Below are positions 49,851 through 56,902 of a stretch of 64,000 bases of DNA, one piece after another. Position numbers and translations under genes: made by a program. The stretch is from Hymenobacter edaphi (GTDB lineage: Bacteria; Bacteroidota; Bacteroidia; Cytophagales; Hymenobacteraceae). The DNA is taken from contig NZ_QHKM01000008.1 of the NCBI RefSeq assembly GCF_003258365.1, positions 168,713-232,712 of the forward strand, written 5' to 3'. Numbering within the stretch: the stretch's first letter is position 1; each line of letters opens with the position of its first letter. The notes beneath the pieces are model-generated. The model searched no databases. It was not told where the DNA came from and saw only the letters and a program-made list of their open reading frames with translations.

Positions 49851-50258
49851 ATGACTGCTTCACCCGAACCCACGCCCCGCGTGCTCGTCACCCCGGCCGC
49901 CGAGGCCACCATCGACGTGCTGCGCGAAGAGCACGGCCCGCTGATGTTTCACCAAAGCGGCGGCTGCTGCGATGGGTCGTCGCCCATGTGCTTTCCCAAG
50001 GGCGAGTTTCGCGTCAGCACGAACGACGTATGGCTGGGCCGCATTCACGGCTGCGACTTTTTCATGAGCGCCGCGCAGTTTGCGTACTGGCAGCACACCC
50101 AGCTCACCATCGACGTGACCAAGGGCCGCGGGGCCAGCTTCTCGCTGGAAATTCCGCTGGGCGTGCGCTTTCTGATTCGCTCCCGGCTGTTTACCGAAGC
50201 CGAAGAGCAGCACCTCGCGCCGGTGTACGACGGGGAAGAGTACCCGCAGGAGGCGTAA
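49851..50258 (+). CDS. DUF779-family protein
   Basis: This 135-residue protein has the DUF779 core: VLVTPAAEATIDVLREEHGPLMFHQSGGCCDGSSPMC. The Cys-Cys-Asp-Gly-Ser motif and later Cys are conserved, suggesting a metal site. Then come VWLGRIHGCDFFMS and the strand region DVTKGRGASFSLEIPLGVRFLIRSRLF. DUF779 genes are regularly found beside acetaldehyde dehydrogenases, as here. The role is unknown; a redox or accessory role in aldehyde oxidation is inferred. Its stop codon is 2 nt from the end of the convergent unknown gene. Confidence 0.9.
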   Translation: MTASPEPTPRVLVTPAAEATIDVLREEHGPLMFHQSGGCCDGSSPMCFPKGEFRVSTNDVWLGRIHGCDFFMSAAQFAYWQHTQLTIDVTKGRGASFSLEIPLGVRFLIRSRLFTEAEEQHLAPVYDGEEYPQEA

Positions 50259-50260
50259 GC

Positions 50261-50791
50261 TCAGCGGGTAATCTGGAATACCAGCGGCGTATCCAACTCA
50301 AGATGATACGTGCCATGCGCAACGTCGTACAGGCTTTCGGCCCAATACCAGCCGTTGGCTTCTAGGTAAGTTATTAGCTGGGCGGCTGAACCCGTTTTCA
50401 GCCGGATATATCGGTCTTTGGGCCACTCAAACGAAAAAAGATAATACAGCTTTATAGGATTAGGCGTGGGCAATGAGTTTACCCGGAGGATGCACGCGGC
50501 AAAGTTTGCTTCCTTGCCAGCGTACTTTGGTTCGCGTTGGTAGCCCAACTCCAGATAAATCAGGTCCGACGAAACCTTGATCCGGCGGTGCGCGGGGTAG
50601 TTCAGGCAGAGCAGTAGGTTCAGGCCCATCTTTTCCTGAAAAACGCGCACGCCTTCGCTGACTTCGTAATCAAAATCAGGGTTATTGACGATGACCTGAT
50701 ACCCGTAAAGCTGGCAGATTTCTTGCACGGCCGCGGCGAATTGCGCGGCGGCTTCTTCAGTTTCGAACTGTCCGGCTATGGCGGTATACAT
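50261..50791 (-). CDS. Hypothetical protein, AT-richer
   Basis: The ATG at 50791 gives 176 residues. The N-terminal third is helical (FETEEAAAQFAAAVQEICQLYGY). The remainder alternates strands, with LIYLELGYQREP, RLKTGSAAQLITYLEANGWYWAESL and an HLELDTPLVFQITR end. No family was recognised, and there is no signal or membrane helix. Composition is lower in GC than the neighbours. It converges with the DUF779 gene with 2 nt between their stop codons. A strong hairpin lies upstream, between it and the SnoaL-like gene. Confidence 0.75.
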   Translation of the reverse strand: MYTAIAGQFETEEAAAQFAAAVQEICQLYGYQVIVNNPDFDYEVSEGVRVFQEKMGLNLLLCLNYPAHRRIKVSSDLIYLELGYQREPKYAGKEANFAACILRVNSLPTPNPIKLYYLFSFEWPKDRYIRLKTGSAAQLITYLEANGWYWAESLYDVAHGTYHLELDTPLVFQITR

Positions 50792-50809
50792 GGCAGGAAG
50801 GTAGGCTGT

Positions 50810-50856
50810 AAAATCAAACGCCCCGGCAGTCACCGACTGCCGGGGCGTTTGATTTT
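50810..50856. terminator. Strong hairpin terminator
   Basis: A perfect 21-bp stem (50810-50830 with 50836-50856), 5-nt loop, with AAAATC and GATTTT ends. It lies downstream of the SnoaL-like gene (minus strand) and just before the start of the hypothetical gene. Confidence 0.9.
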
Positions 50857-50871
50857 CGGATGAACAGGCCA

Positions 50872-51330
50872 CTAACGGGCCCGCACCGGCAGGCCTTCGA
50901 GCTGGGCGTAGCCGAGCTTCCAGAGGCCTTTGGGATTCTTTTTCCAGATCAGCACGAAGTTGCCTTCGCCGACGCCGCTGGGCTGGCCGGGCCCGGCGGG
51001 CAGCACGTCGACCGAGTAGGTGCCGCCCTCGTAGGCGGTTTTGTCGTCGTTCATGGAGCTGGCCACGTTCAGGCGCAGGTTTTCGATGGTGCCCATCGTG
51101 GCGCGGATCCACTTATCCGAGACTTCCGACTTGCCCTGGTAGTGGGCCTCGCCCTGCAGGAAGTGCACGTCGTCGGCCAGCAGGGTGTCGAGCTGAATGG
51201 CGTTGCGCGAGTTCCAGGCCGTGATGAACTGCTGATCGAGGGTCTGCACGTTGACGGCGGGCGTTTCGGCGGTTTTGGTGCACGCCGCGGCCAGGGCGGA
51301 AGCCAGCAGAATGGCTGCAAATGCTTTCAT
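50872..51330 (-). CDS. SnoaL/NTF2-like lipoprotein (DUF4440 type)
   Basis: A 152-residue protein with a lipoprotein signal (FAAILLASALAAAC, Cys17). The rest is one NTF2-like cone: an LDQQFITAWNSRNAIQLDTLLADDVHFLQGEAHYQGK helix-loop, then strands ending FVLIWKKNPKGLWKLGYAQLEGL. This is the DUF4440/SnoaL class, a fold used by enzymes and binding proteins, so no substrate is inferable. It should be anchored in a membrane facing the periplasm. It is flanked by hairpin terminators on both sides, so it is probably a single-gene transcript. Confidence 0.88.
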   Translation of the reverse strand: MKAFAAILLASALAAACTKTAETPAVNVQTLDQQFITAWNSRNAIQLDTLLADDVHFLQGEAHYQGKSEVSDKWIRATMGTIENLRLNVASSMNDDKTAYEGGTYSVDVLPAGPGQPSGVGEGNFVLIWKKNPKGLWKLGYAQLEGLPVRAR

Positions 51331-51362
51331 GGGACGGTTTTGGTTGGAGAGGTGAGGAAAGC

Positions 51363-51392
51363 GAAAACCCAGGCCCGAAGGCCTGGGTTTTC
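51363..51392. terminator. Hairpin terminator
   Basis: A 12-bp perfect stem (51363-51374 with 51381-51392), 6-nt loop, with GAAAAC and GTTTTC ends. It lies downstream of the glycine-zipper gene (minus strand) and ahead of the SnoaL-like gene. Confidence 0.75.
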
Positions 51393-51416
51393 GGGGGCGC
51401 TTCGCGGCGAGGCGAA

Positions 51417-51998
51417 TTACCAGCTTTTCCGGCGTACTTCCGACGAAGCGTAGGGGGTCGACCGGTCGCCGTAGGAGTTGTTGGGCAGGTAAGCGCCGGC
51501 CATCGAGCTGTTGTTGTACATCATGCCCGGGGCCGAGGCGGCGGCAAAGCCGGTGGCCATGGCGGTGGGCTGCAGGGCCTGCTGCTGCAGCACCTGGGGC
51601 TGCGGCTGAGTCTGGGCCAGGGCTACTTTGCGCTCGGCGGCTTCGGCGCGGCGGGCCAGGGCATTGCGCTCGGCGCGGGCGGCGGCGGCGTTGCGCTCGG
51701 CGCGGGCAGCACGGTTGGCGGCGGCTACGCGGGCAGCCTCGGCGGCTTCGGCCTTTTTGCGGTTCTGGATGTTGCGGCCGATCATGTAACCGGTACCGGC
51801 ACCCGCGGCGGCACCCACGGCCCCGCCTACCACGCGGTTTTTCTTGTTGATGATGGCACCGGCGGCGGCACCGCCCAGGCCACCGATGATGGCACCTTTA
51901 GCTTGCGGGCTTACTTTGCTCTGCGCTTGAGCCGCGGCCGATTGCATTAGAATAACAACGGCGAGCAGCAGGCTGAAGATATACGGGAGCTTTTTCAT
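51417..51998 (-). CDS. Glycine-zipper (YMGG-like) secreted protein
   Basis: The 193-residue protein starts with a signal peptide (MKKLPYIFSLLLAVVILMQSAAAQAQ). A glycine zipper follows at about residues 34-75: AIIGGLGGAAAGAIINKKNRVVGGAVGAAAGAGTGYMIGR. Then comes an Ala/Arg/Glu-rich helix of about 50 residues with repeated AARAERNA units, and a Gln/Pro/Ser-rich tail ending SSEVRRKSW. Glycine-zipper proteins insert in or associate with membranes; Bacteroidota members have no known role. The helical Ala-rich repeat suggests a coiled coil. The start ATG at 51998 is clear. Confidence 0.85.
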   Translation of the reverse strand: MKKLPYIFSLLLAVVILMQSAAAQAQSKVSPQAKGAIIGGLGGAAAGAIINKKNRVVGGAVGAAAGAGTGYMIGRNIQNRKKAEAAEAARVAAANRAARAERNAAAARAERNALARRAEAAERKVALAQTQPQPQVLQQQALQPTAMATGFAAASAPGMMYNNSSMAGAYLPNNSYGDRSTPYASSEVRRKSW

Positions 51999-52156
51999 GG
52001 CTGGGTTTCAGGTTAGGATTCCGAAGAATCAGACTCAACTTTGTTTCCTGGTTCTGACTGGGGTTTTGCAAGCACCGTGCCAAGAACGGACACAGAGCCC
52101 TTAACTGACCTCGCCAACGGAAGGTTGCACCGGCCCTGTAATGGCTGAGGTTAGAA

Positions 52157-52197
52157 GCAAAAAAGCGCCTCGAAACTAGTTTTACGGCGCTTTTTGC
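52157..52197 (-). terminator. Rho-independent terminator of esterase gene
   Basis: An approximately 11-bp stem between GCAAAAAAGCGCC (52157-52169) and GGCGCTTTTTGC (52186-52197). On the minus strand it ends with a T-tract, so it terminates the esterase gene located just upstream on that strand. Confidence 0.7.
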
Positions 52198-52211
52198 ATG
52201 ACTGAAAAAAA

Positions 52212-53132
52212 TTACCGGCGCAGCCAGCCGCCCGCGTCCAGCCAATTCTGCAGGCGCTCAAACCACTGGTCTTTGGTGGTCTTGTTGTTGAGCCCGAAGC
52301 CGTGGCCGCCCTGCGGGTAGAGGTGCATTTCCACCGGCACGCGGTGGTGCAGGCAGGCCTCGTAGAAGCGCAGGCTGTTTTGCACTTTCACCGTTTTGTC
52401 GTCCTGGGCGTGCACCAGGAAGGTGGGCGGCGTCTGGGCCGTCACCTGTAGCTCGTTGGAGTACAGCCGCACTTGTTCGGCCGCGGGGTTGGCGCCCAGC
52501 AGGTTGGTGCGCGAGCCGGCGTGCATCAGGCTGTCGGAGAAGCTGATGACGGGGTAGAGCAGCACCAGGAAGTCGGGGCGCACGGAGGTGCCGGATTTGT
52601 CGTCGCCGAGGGGCTGGGCGAAATGGGTGCCGGCGGTGCTGGCCAGGTGCCCGCCGGCCGAAAAGCCCAACAGGCCCACGCGGGCCGGGTCGATGCCGTA
52701 GTCCTTGGCGCGTTGGCGCACCAGGCGCAGGGCCTGCTGGGCGTCGAGCAGCGGGGCGGTGGCTTTGTCGGGCTGGCTCTGGTCGTTGGGCAGGCGGTAC
52801 TTCAGCACGAAGGCCGTAATGCCCAGCTCGTTCAGGCGCTTGGCCACGTCGTAGCCTTCGTGGTCGATGGAGAGGCGGGCGTACCCGCCGCCCGGGCACA
52901 CGACGACGGCCGTGCCGTTGGCCTTGTCCTTAGGGGCGCGAAACACCGTCAGGGTGGGCTGCACCACGTTGGAAATGCGCACGCCGCCGTTGGCCAAGGT
53001 CACGTTGGTTTCCTTCACCTCGCTGGGCTTGGAGTTGGGAATGGTGCCCGAGTAGAGCGGCTCGACGGCCTGAGCCGAGAGGGAGGAAGCGGAAGTCAAG
53101 AGCACGAACAGGGAAACGACAAGCTGGCGCAT
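52212..53132 (-). CDS. Secreted alpha/beta hydrolase (acetyl esterase/xylan esterase-like)
   Basis: The ATG at 53132 gives 306 residues with a signal peptide (MRQLVVSLFVLLTSASSLSA). The oxyanion region is VVVCPGGGYARLS, the nucleophile Ser is in GLLGFSAGGHLAS, the acid is in VHAQDDKTV, and the His is in QGGHGFGL. The layout, with RLVRQRAKDYGIDPARVGLLGFSAGG, matches the Aes/endo-xylanase-type acetyl esterase group often found in polysaccharide degradation. An in-frame lead to 53291 lacks an ATG and is rejected. It has a -7-like element upstream and its own terminator downstream, so it is monocistronic. Confidence 0.9.
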   Translation of the reverse strand: MRQLVVSLFVLLTSASSLSAQAVEPLYSGTIPNSKPSEVKETNVTLANGGVRISNVVQPTLTVFRAPKDKANGTAVVVCPGGGYARLSIDHEGYDVAKRLNELGITAFVLKYRLPNDQSQPDKATAPLLDAQQALRLVRQRAKDYGIDPARVGLLGFSAGGHLASTAGTHFAQPLGDDKSGTSVRPDFLVLLYPVISFSDSLMHAGSRTNLLGANPAAEQVRLYSNELQVTAQTPPTFLVHAQDDKTVKVQNSLRFYEACLHHRVPVEMHLYPQGGHGFGLNNKTTKDQWFERLQNWLDAGGWLRR

Positions 53133-53153
53133 GGTCGGAGAAGAGTTAGTCGC

Positions 53154-53161
53154 CGAAGATA
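53154..53161 (-). promoter_or_regulatory. -7-like element TATCTTCG of esterase gene
   Basis: On the minus strand TATCTTCG (five of six to TAnnTTTG) lies 21 nt before the esterase ATG. It is identical to the element before the BamA-like gene. Confidence 0.4.
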
Positions 53162-53240
53162 CACGGCAGCGCGTCCGGCGGCACGGCCACCGACTGTCGC
53201 GGCGGTTTGGCCTGGGTATGGACAGTAAACCCAACAGAAC

Positions 53241-53325
53241 GTCCTGCTGAGCCCCGCGAAGCGTCTCTACCGAACGATTTCGGGCGAACAAAGCGGTAGA
53301 GATGCTTCGCGGGGCTCAGCAGGAC
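53241..53325. repeat. REP-like inverted repeat
   Basis: Arms of 32 nt at 53241-53272 and 53294-53325 are reverse complements with one mismatch; the core is GAGCCCCGCGAAGC. The loop is 21 nt. It lies in the gap of 352 nt (53133-53484) between the esterase start and the 3' end of pbpC. The rest of that gap shows nothing I can identify. Confidence 0.8.
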
Positions 53326-53484
53326 GGCCAAAAAGCGCCTAAACTCATTTTCCCGGTTGCTGCCCACACCGCCGAGGTGGCTTGGGTGTTGGCAAGCTCC
53401 GCATCGGCAATCGAAGTTGTATCATCAGCAACGGCAGCACCGACTGCGACGCGAACCAAAGGAAGGCGCAGCCAATCCGCGTCT

Positions 53485-56037
53485 CTACAGCCGTTCTACC
53501 AGCACCTGCACGTCGGTGTTGCGGCCGTGGTCGTCGGCGCAGGAAATCTTCAGCGGGCCGGCCGCGGGGCGGATGAACACGGCGTCGGTGGGGGCGGCAG
53601 CTTGCACGAACTGGTCGTTGGCGTACCAGTACACCCGGCGCACGTCGCTCCAGGCGGCGCAGCGCAATTGCAGCTGCTGGGAGCTGCCGCGTTCCAGGGC
53701 GTATTCGGCATTGGGGGTGGGGGAGAGGATGCGCGGGGCCTGGGTGCCGGTGTCGTCGGTGCGGACGAGGGTGCAGGCGGGGTTGTGCGGGGGGCGCAGG
53801 GCGTGGGGCAGGCCCTGGGCGGCTTTGAAGGCCAGCACCTCGGGCGTGAAGTTGGGGTAGAGCACGCGGCGGTAGCCGGCGGCGGGCAGGCAGGCGCGGC
53901 AGTAGCTCACCGAGCCGTCGGCCGCCACGAACACCGCCTGCTGATGCTCGCAGCGGCGCACGTCGGAAATGCCGGGCAGGAAGTAGTCCATGATCTGATC
54001 GGGGCAATGCTCGCCGGGCACCTGGCCCGTGACGGGGCACACGAGGCGGAAATCGAGGCCGGCGGGCGGGGCGTACCACTCGGCGCCGTCGTTGTAGGTG
54101 AGGGCGTTGAAGAGGTCGAAGAGCAGCGGGGTGGCCACGTCGGTGCCGGTGAGGGCGGGGGCGCCCTGGCCGGTGAAGTTGCCCACCCACACCCCGATGG
54201 TATAGTGGCGGTTGTAGCCGATGCTCCAGGCGTCGCGGCGGCCGTAGCTGGTACCGGTTTTCCAGGCAATGTGGGGCAGGCGCAGGGCGTTTTCGTGGCC
54301 CACCGGCAAATCGGGGCGCACCAGCTGGGAGAGGATGTCGGTGACGAGGTAGGCGGCGGACTCGGAAACGAGGCGGGTTTCAGCCGCTGCTCCCCGCTCC
54401 GGGCGCCTCACGGGACCCCTCCGGGGCCGGCCTCCTCTCCGAAGAGGGAAATGCGCATCAAGCATTTCTTCGGGGGAGCCGGACGTCAGCAACGACGCGG
54501 GGCTGCTCCGCTCGCGCCGCGCAGCTCTGCTGGCGGGCGGCTCGTTGTTCGGTTTTGCGTTGGCAGCTAATGCGTGTGGCTCGTTGGGGCTTTTCGATGA
54601 GGGCTGAGTCCAGCGCAGGGGGGCATATAGGCCGCCATTGGCCAGGGCCGAGTAGAGCCCGACTAATTCTTCCAGGGTGGTGCCGCAGCCGCCCAGGATG
54701 GTGCTCAGGCCGAGCTGCGGGGCCTGCCGGGCCACCGTGCGGAAGCCGGCGCGGCGCAGCTGGCCGGTGAAGTCGCCCACGCCCACCTGCTGCAGCACGT
54801 GCACGGCGGGAATGTTGAGCGAATAGGCCAGGGCGCGTTCCAGCGTCACTTCGCCCTGGCAGTGCTTGTCGAAGTTTTCGGGCCGGAAGCCGCCGAAATT
54901 GGTGGGCACGTCGGGCAGCACGCGCTTGGGCGTGACGAGGCCGCGGTCCAGGGCCACGGCGTAGAGAAACGGCTTGAGCGTGCTGCCCGGCGAGCGGACG
55001 GCCCGGATGCCGTCGACCTGGCCCTGGTGCGCCCCGTCTAGGAAATCGGCCGAGCCCACGTAGGCCTGCACGGCGTGGGTGCGGTTGTCGACGACGAGCA
55101 CGGCGGCCTGGCTGATGCCCAGCGGCGCGAGGCGGCGCACGTACTGGCGCGTCAGGTCTTCGGCCTTGGCCTGGGCCGGGCGTACCAGCGTCGACTGCAC
55201 GCCGGCGCCCTGCTCCAACAGCGAGGGGGAGTTCTGACGCGGCCGGTGGGCGTAGTAGTCCTGCACCAAGCGGCGGGCGAAGTGCGGGGCCAGGCGCGGG
55301 GCGGGGCGGCGGCGGGCCAGCAGCGGCTCCTGCAGGGCGTTGTCGATATCCTTCTGTGGGAAGACGCCTTCACTACCCAGGCGGCGCAGCCAGCGGTTGC
55401 GCGCCGTGAGCAGGGCCGCGTTGTGGCGGCCGGGCGCCAGGCCGGTGGGATTGTTCGGCACGATGGTGAGCGTGACCGTTTGGGCCAGCGAGAGGTAGTG
55501 CGGGGGCTGGCCGTAGTAGAGCAGCGCAGCCGATTTGACGCCCTCCACGTTGGAGCCGTAGGGCACCAGGTTCAGATAGAGCTGCAGGATTTCGGCCTTG
55601 GAGTAGTGCGCTTCGAGCTGCAAAGCGCGCAGCATCTCCTGCAGCTTGCCGCCCACGGTGCGCTCCTTGGGCTCCAGCAGCCGGGCCACCTGCATGGTGA
55701 TGGTGCTGGCCCCGGTGCGCCGGCCGCGGCCCAGGGCGTTGCGCCCGGCGGCCTGCAGCAGGGCTACGGGGTTGATGCCGGGGTGCCAGTAAAACCACCG
55801 GTCTTCCTTGGCCACCAGGGCCCGGCGCAGGGTGGGCGAAATGTCGGGCAGGCCGGTAGGCAGGCGCCACTTCTGGTCGGGCGAGAGGTAGGCGTGCAGC
55901 ACCGAGCCGTCGGCGGCCAGCACCACCGGCGAGGCGGGCGGGGGCGGGGGCAGCGGAAACAGGCGGTCGAGCCCCGCCAGCAGCAGGAGCAGCAGTCCAC
56001 TTCCGAGCAAAAGCGGTAGCCCGCGGCGCCGATTCAT
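53485..56037 (-). CDS. pbpC: Penicillin-binding protein 1C (bifunctional)
   Basis: The ATG at 56037 gives 850 residues. A membrane anchor (LPLLLGSGLLLLLLAGLDRLF) precedes a glycosyltransferase domain, with catalytic Glu in VAKEDRWFYWHPG and RTGASTITMQVARLL. The transpeptidase has STLK at about residue 352, SLN in YSLNIPA, and KTG in AWKTGTSYGRRDAWS near residue 594. The family-specific C-terminal domain (about 690-850) is present. A low-complexity insertion of about 75 residues lies between residues 480 and 555 (see the repeat at 54375). An in-frame lead to 56331 has no ATG. The gene is head to head with the alpha-2-macroglobulin gene, a known functional partner. Confidence 0.93.
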   Translation of the reverse strand: MNRRRGLPLLLGSGLLLLLLAGLDRLFPLPPPPPASPVVLAADGSVLHAYLSPDQKWRLPTGLPDISPTLRRALVAKEDRWFYWHPGINPVALLQAAGRNALGRGRRTGASTITMQVARLLEPKERTVGGKLQEMLRALQLEAHYSKAEILQLYLNLVPYGSNVEGVKSAALLYYGQPPHYLSLAQTVTLTIVPNNPTGLAPGRHNAALLTARNRWLRRLGSEGVFPQKDIDNALQEPLLARRRPAPRLAPHFARRLVQDYYAHRPRQNSPSLLEQGAGVQSTLVRPAQAKAEDLTRQYVRRLAPLGISQAAVLVVDNRTHAVQAYVGSADFLDGAHQGQVDGIRAVRSPGSTLKPFLYAVALDRGLVTPKRVLPDVPTNFGGFRPENFDKHCQGEVTLERALAYSLNIPAVHVLQQVGVGDFTGQLRRAGFRTVARQAPQLGLSTILGGCGTTLEELVGLYSALANGGLYAPLRWTQPSSKSPNEPHALAANAKPNNEPPASRAARRERSSPASLLTSGSPEEMLDAHFPLRRGGRPRRGPVRRPERGAAAETRLVSESAAYLVTDILSQLVRPDLPVGHENALRLPHIAWKTGTSYGRRDAWSIGYNRHYTIGVWVGNFTGQGAPALTGTDVATPLLFDLFNALTYNDGAEWYAPPAGLDFRLVCPVTGQVPGEHCPDQIMDYFLPGISDVRRCEHQQAVFVAADGSVSYCRACLPAAGYRRVLYPNFTPEVLAFKAAQGLPHALRPPHNPACTLVRTDDTGTQAPRILSPTPNAEYALERGSSQQLQLRCAAWSDVRRVYWYANDQFVQAAAPTDAVFIRPAAGPLKISCADDHGRNTDVQVLVERL
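54375..54600 (-). repeat. Repeat-like in-frame insertion inside pbpC
   Basis: About 225 nt of the pbpC frame do not fit the transpeptidase domain. The DNA is full of short palindromes, such as CCTCTCCGAAGAGG-type and GAAATGC/GCATTTC arms (54448-54468) and GGCCGGCC-like blocks. It resembles intergenic REP sequences more than coding DNA. Its translation is rich in Arg, Pro, Ser, Asn and Glu. The frame stays open, and catalytic motifs on both sides are intact. Boundaries are approximate. Confidence 0.5.
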
Positions 56038-56127
56038 ACCCGCAAGATACGTATGCGGGGGCAGGCCGATGAGATGCGGCCTACGGGGGTAATGGCTGTG
56101 GGAAGGCAGCAACGCATGCGGTTCAAG

Positions 56128-56212
56128 CTGCGACGTGCTCGGCCGGGTGCGCAAGGCGTTGGGCCGCGCTTGCGAAGCGTTGGGCAGAGGCTGCGAGGCG
56201 TTGCGTTCGGGG
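56128..56212 (-). repeat. Degenerate 21-nt tandem repeat upstream of pbpC
   Basis: Four degenerate copies of a unit of about 21 nt carry TGCGnnGCGTT-like cores on the plus strand (56128-56212). On the minus strand they would encode a heptapeptide repeat of the form NASQxxP if translated, but no start codon is available. They lie 90-175 nt upstream of the pbpC ATG, within the 413-nt gap 56038-56450. Confidence 0.5.
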
Positions 56213-56348
56213 CGGGGAGTGTTAAGCCGGGCGTGGGGGCCGCTGCATAGCTGCCGGATTTCAGCGTAGGGTGAGATGTTTGAGCAGGTCGGACCGGCGG
56301 ATGGGTGTTGAGGACCAACAATAAACCGCAACTATACAGCGGTTTCCT

Positions 56349-56400
56349 GAACGGTGTAGCGACGCAAGTATGCGTCTCGTCGGTTGCCGCTACATCGTTC
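56349..56400. repeat. Short nested inverted repeat
   Basis: Outer 13-nt arms (56349-56361 and 56388-56400) pair with one mismatch; an inner hairpin GACGCA...TGCGTC lies at 56361-56376. The core GTAGCGACGC resembles the arms of the 23839-23938 element. The rest of the gap 56038-56450 shows the 21-nt repeats and otherwise nothing clear. Confidence 0.6.
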
Positions 56401-56450
56401 GCGAATCCGCTATGAGCGACTCGAACGGGGGAGCTATAATAAACGGCCAT

Positions 56451-56783
56451 TTATTCTTCAAGCTCTGGAAATACATCCCGCAGCTTGAATTTAAAGTCAT
56501 GGGGCTCCTTAAATATTACTTGAACATCCTCCGGGCTGTCCCAATGCATATTGCGCATGTGATTTATTAGCCTCCTAAGGTCAAGGTTGTTATAAGCGCC
56601 AATTAATAGGTTGGCCTCTAAATACTTTGACCCGCCATACCAGCCTCTAGGTAGCGCATCATCATCAACTGATTTGATAACGAAAGGGTAGCCATGGTGT
56701 TCAAATTTGTGCAACCCGGTGACTGCCCTGTCGATATCCTCACCTGCCGCCAACGTGATTATCAGATTGGTTACTTGGCTCAT
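56451..56783 (-). CDS. Hypothetical protein with GWYGGSK motif, AT-richer
   Basis: A 110-residue cytoplasmic protein. It starts MSQVTNLIITLAAGEDIDRAV and has LPRGWYGGSKYLEANLLIGAYNNLDLRRLINHM and WDSPEDVQVIFKEPHDFKFK segments. I recall the GWYGGSK pattern from scattered hypothetical proteins, but no function is known to me. Its composition is clearly lower in GC than the genes on both sides. The gene sits between the heads of pbpC and the alpha-2-macroglobulin gene, which are normally close neighbours. It may be a transferred cargo gene. The ATG at 56783 is the only good start. Confidence 0.7.
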   Translation of the reverse strand: MSQVTNLIITLAAGEDIDRAVTGLHKFEHHGYPFVIKSVDDDALPRGWYGGSKYLEANLLIGAYNNLDLRRLINHMRNMHWDSPEDVQVIFKEPHDFKFKLRDVFPELEE

Positions 56784-56902
56784 ATTATGCTTGCTGTTTA
56801 AGAACGAAAGTTTACCGACAAAGCTACCCTGGTTCGTGCTCTATCTGAACCGGTTTCTCTACCTTTCCCGCCCCTGCCGCCACCTATCTACCCTATTCCT
56901 TC

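Noticed and set aside
56038..56331. N-terminal extension of pbpC
   Set aside because: It starts at a non-ATG codon, contains the degenerate repeat peptides and would put about 98 residues before the membrane anchor; the ATG at 56037 gives the family start.
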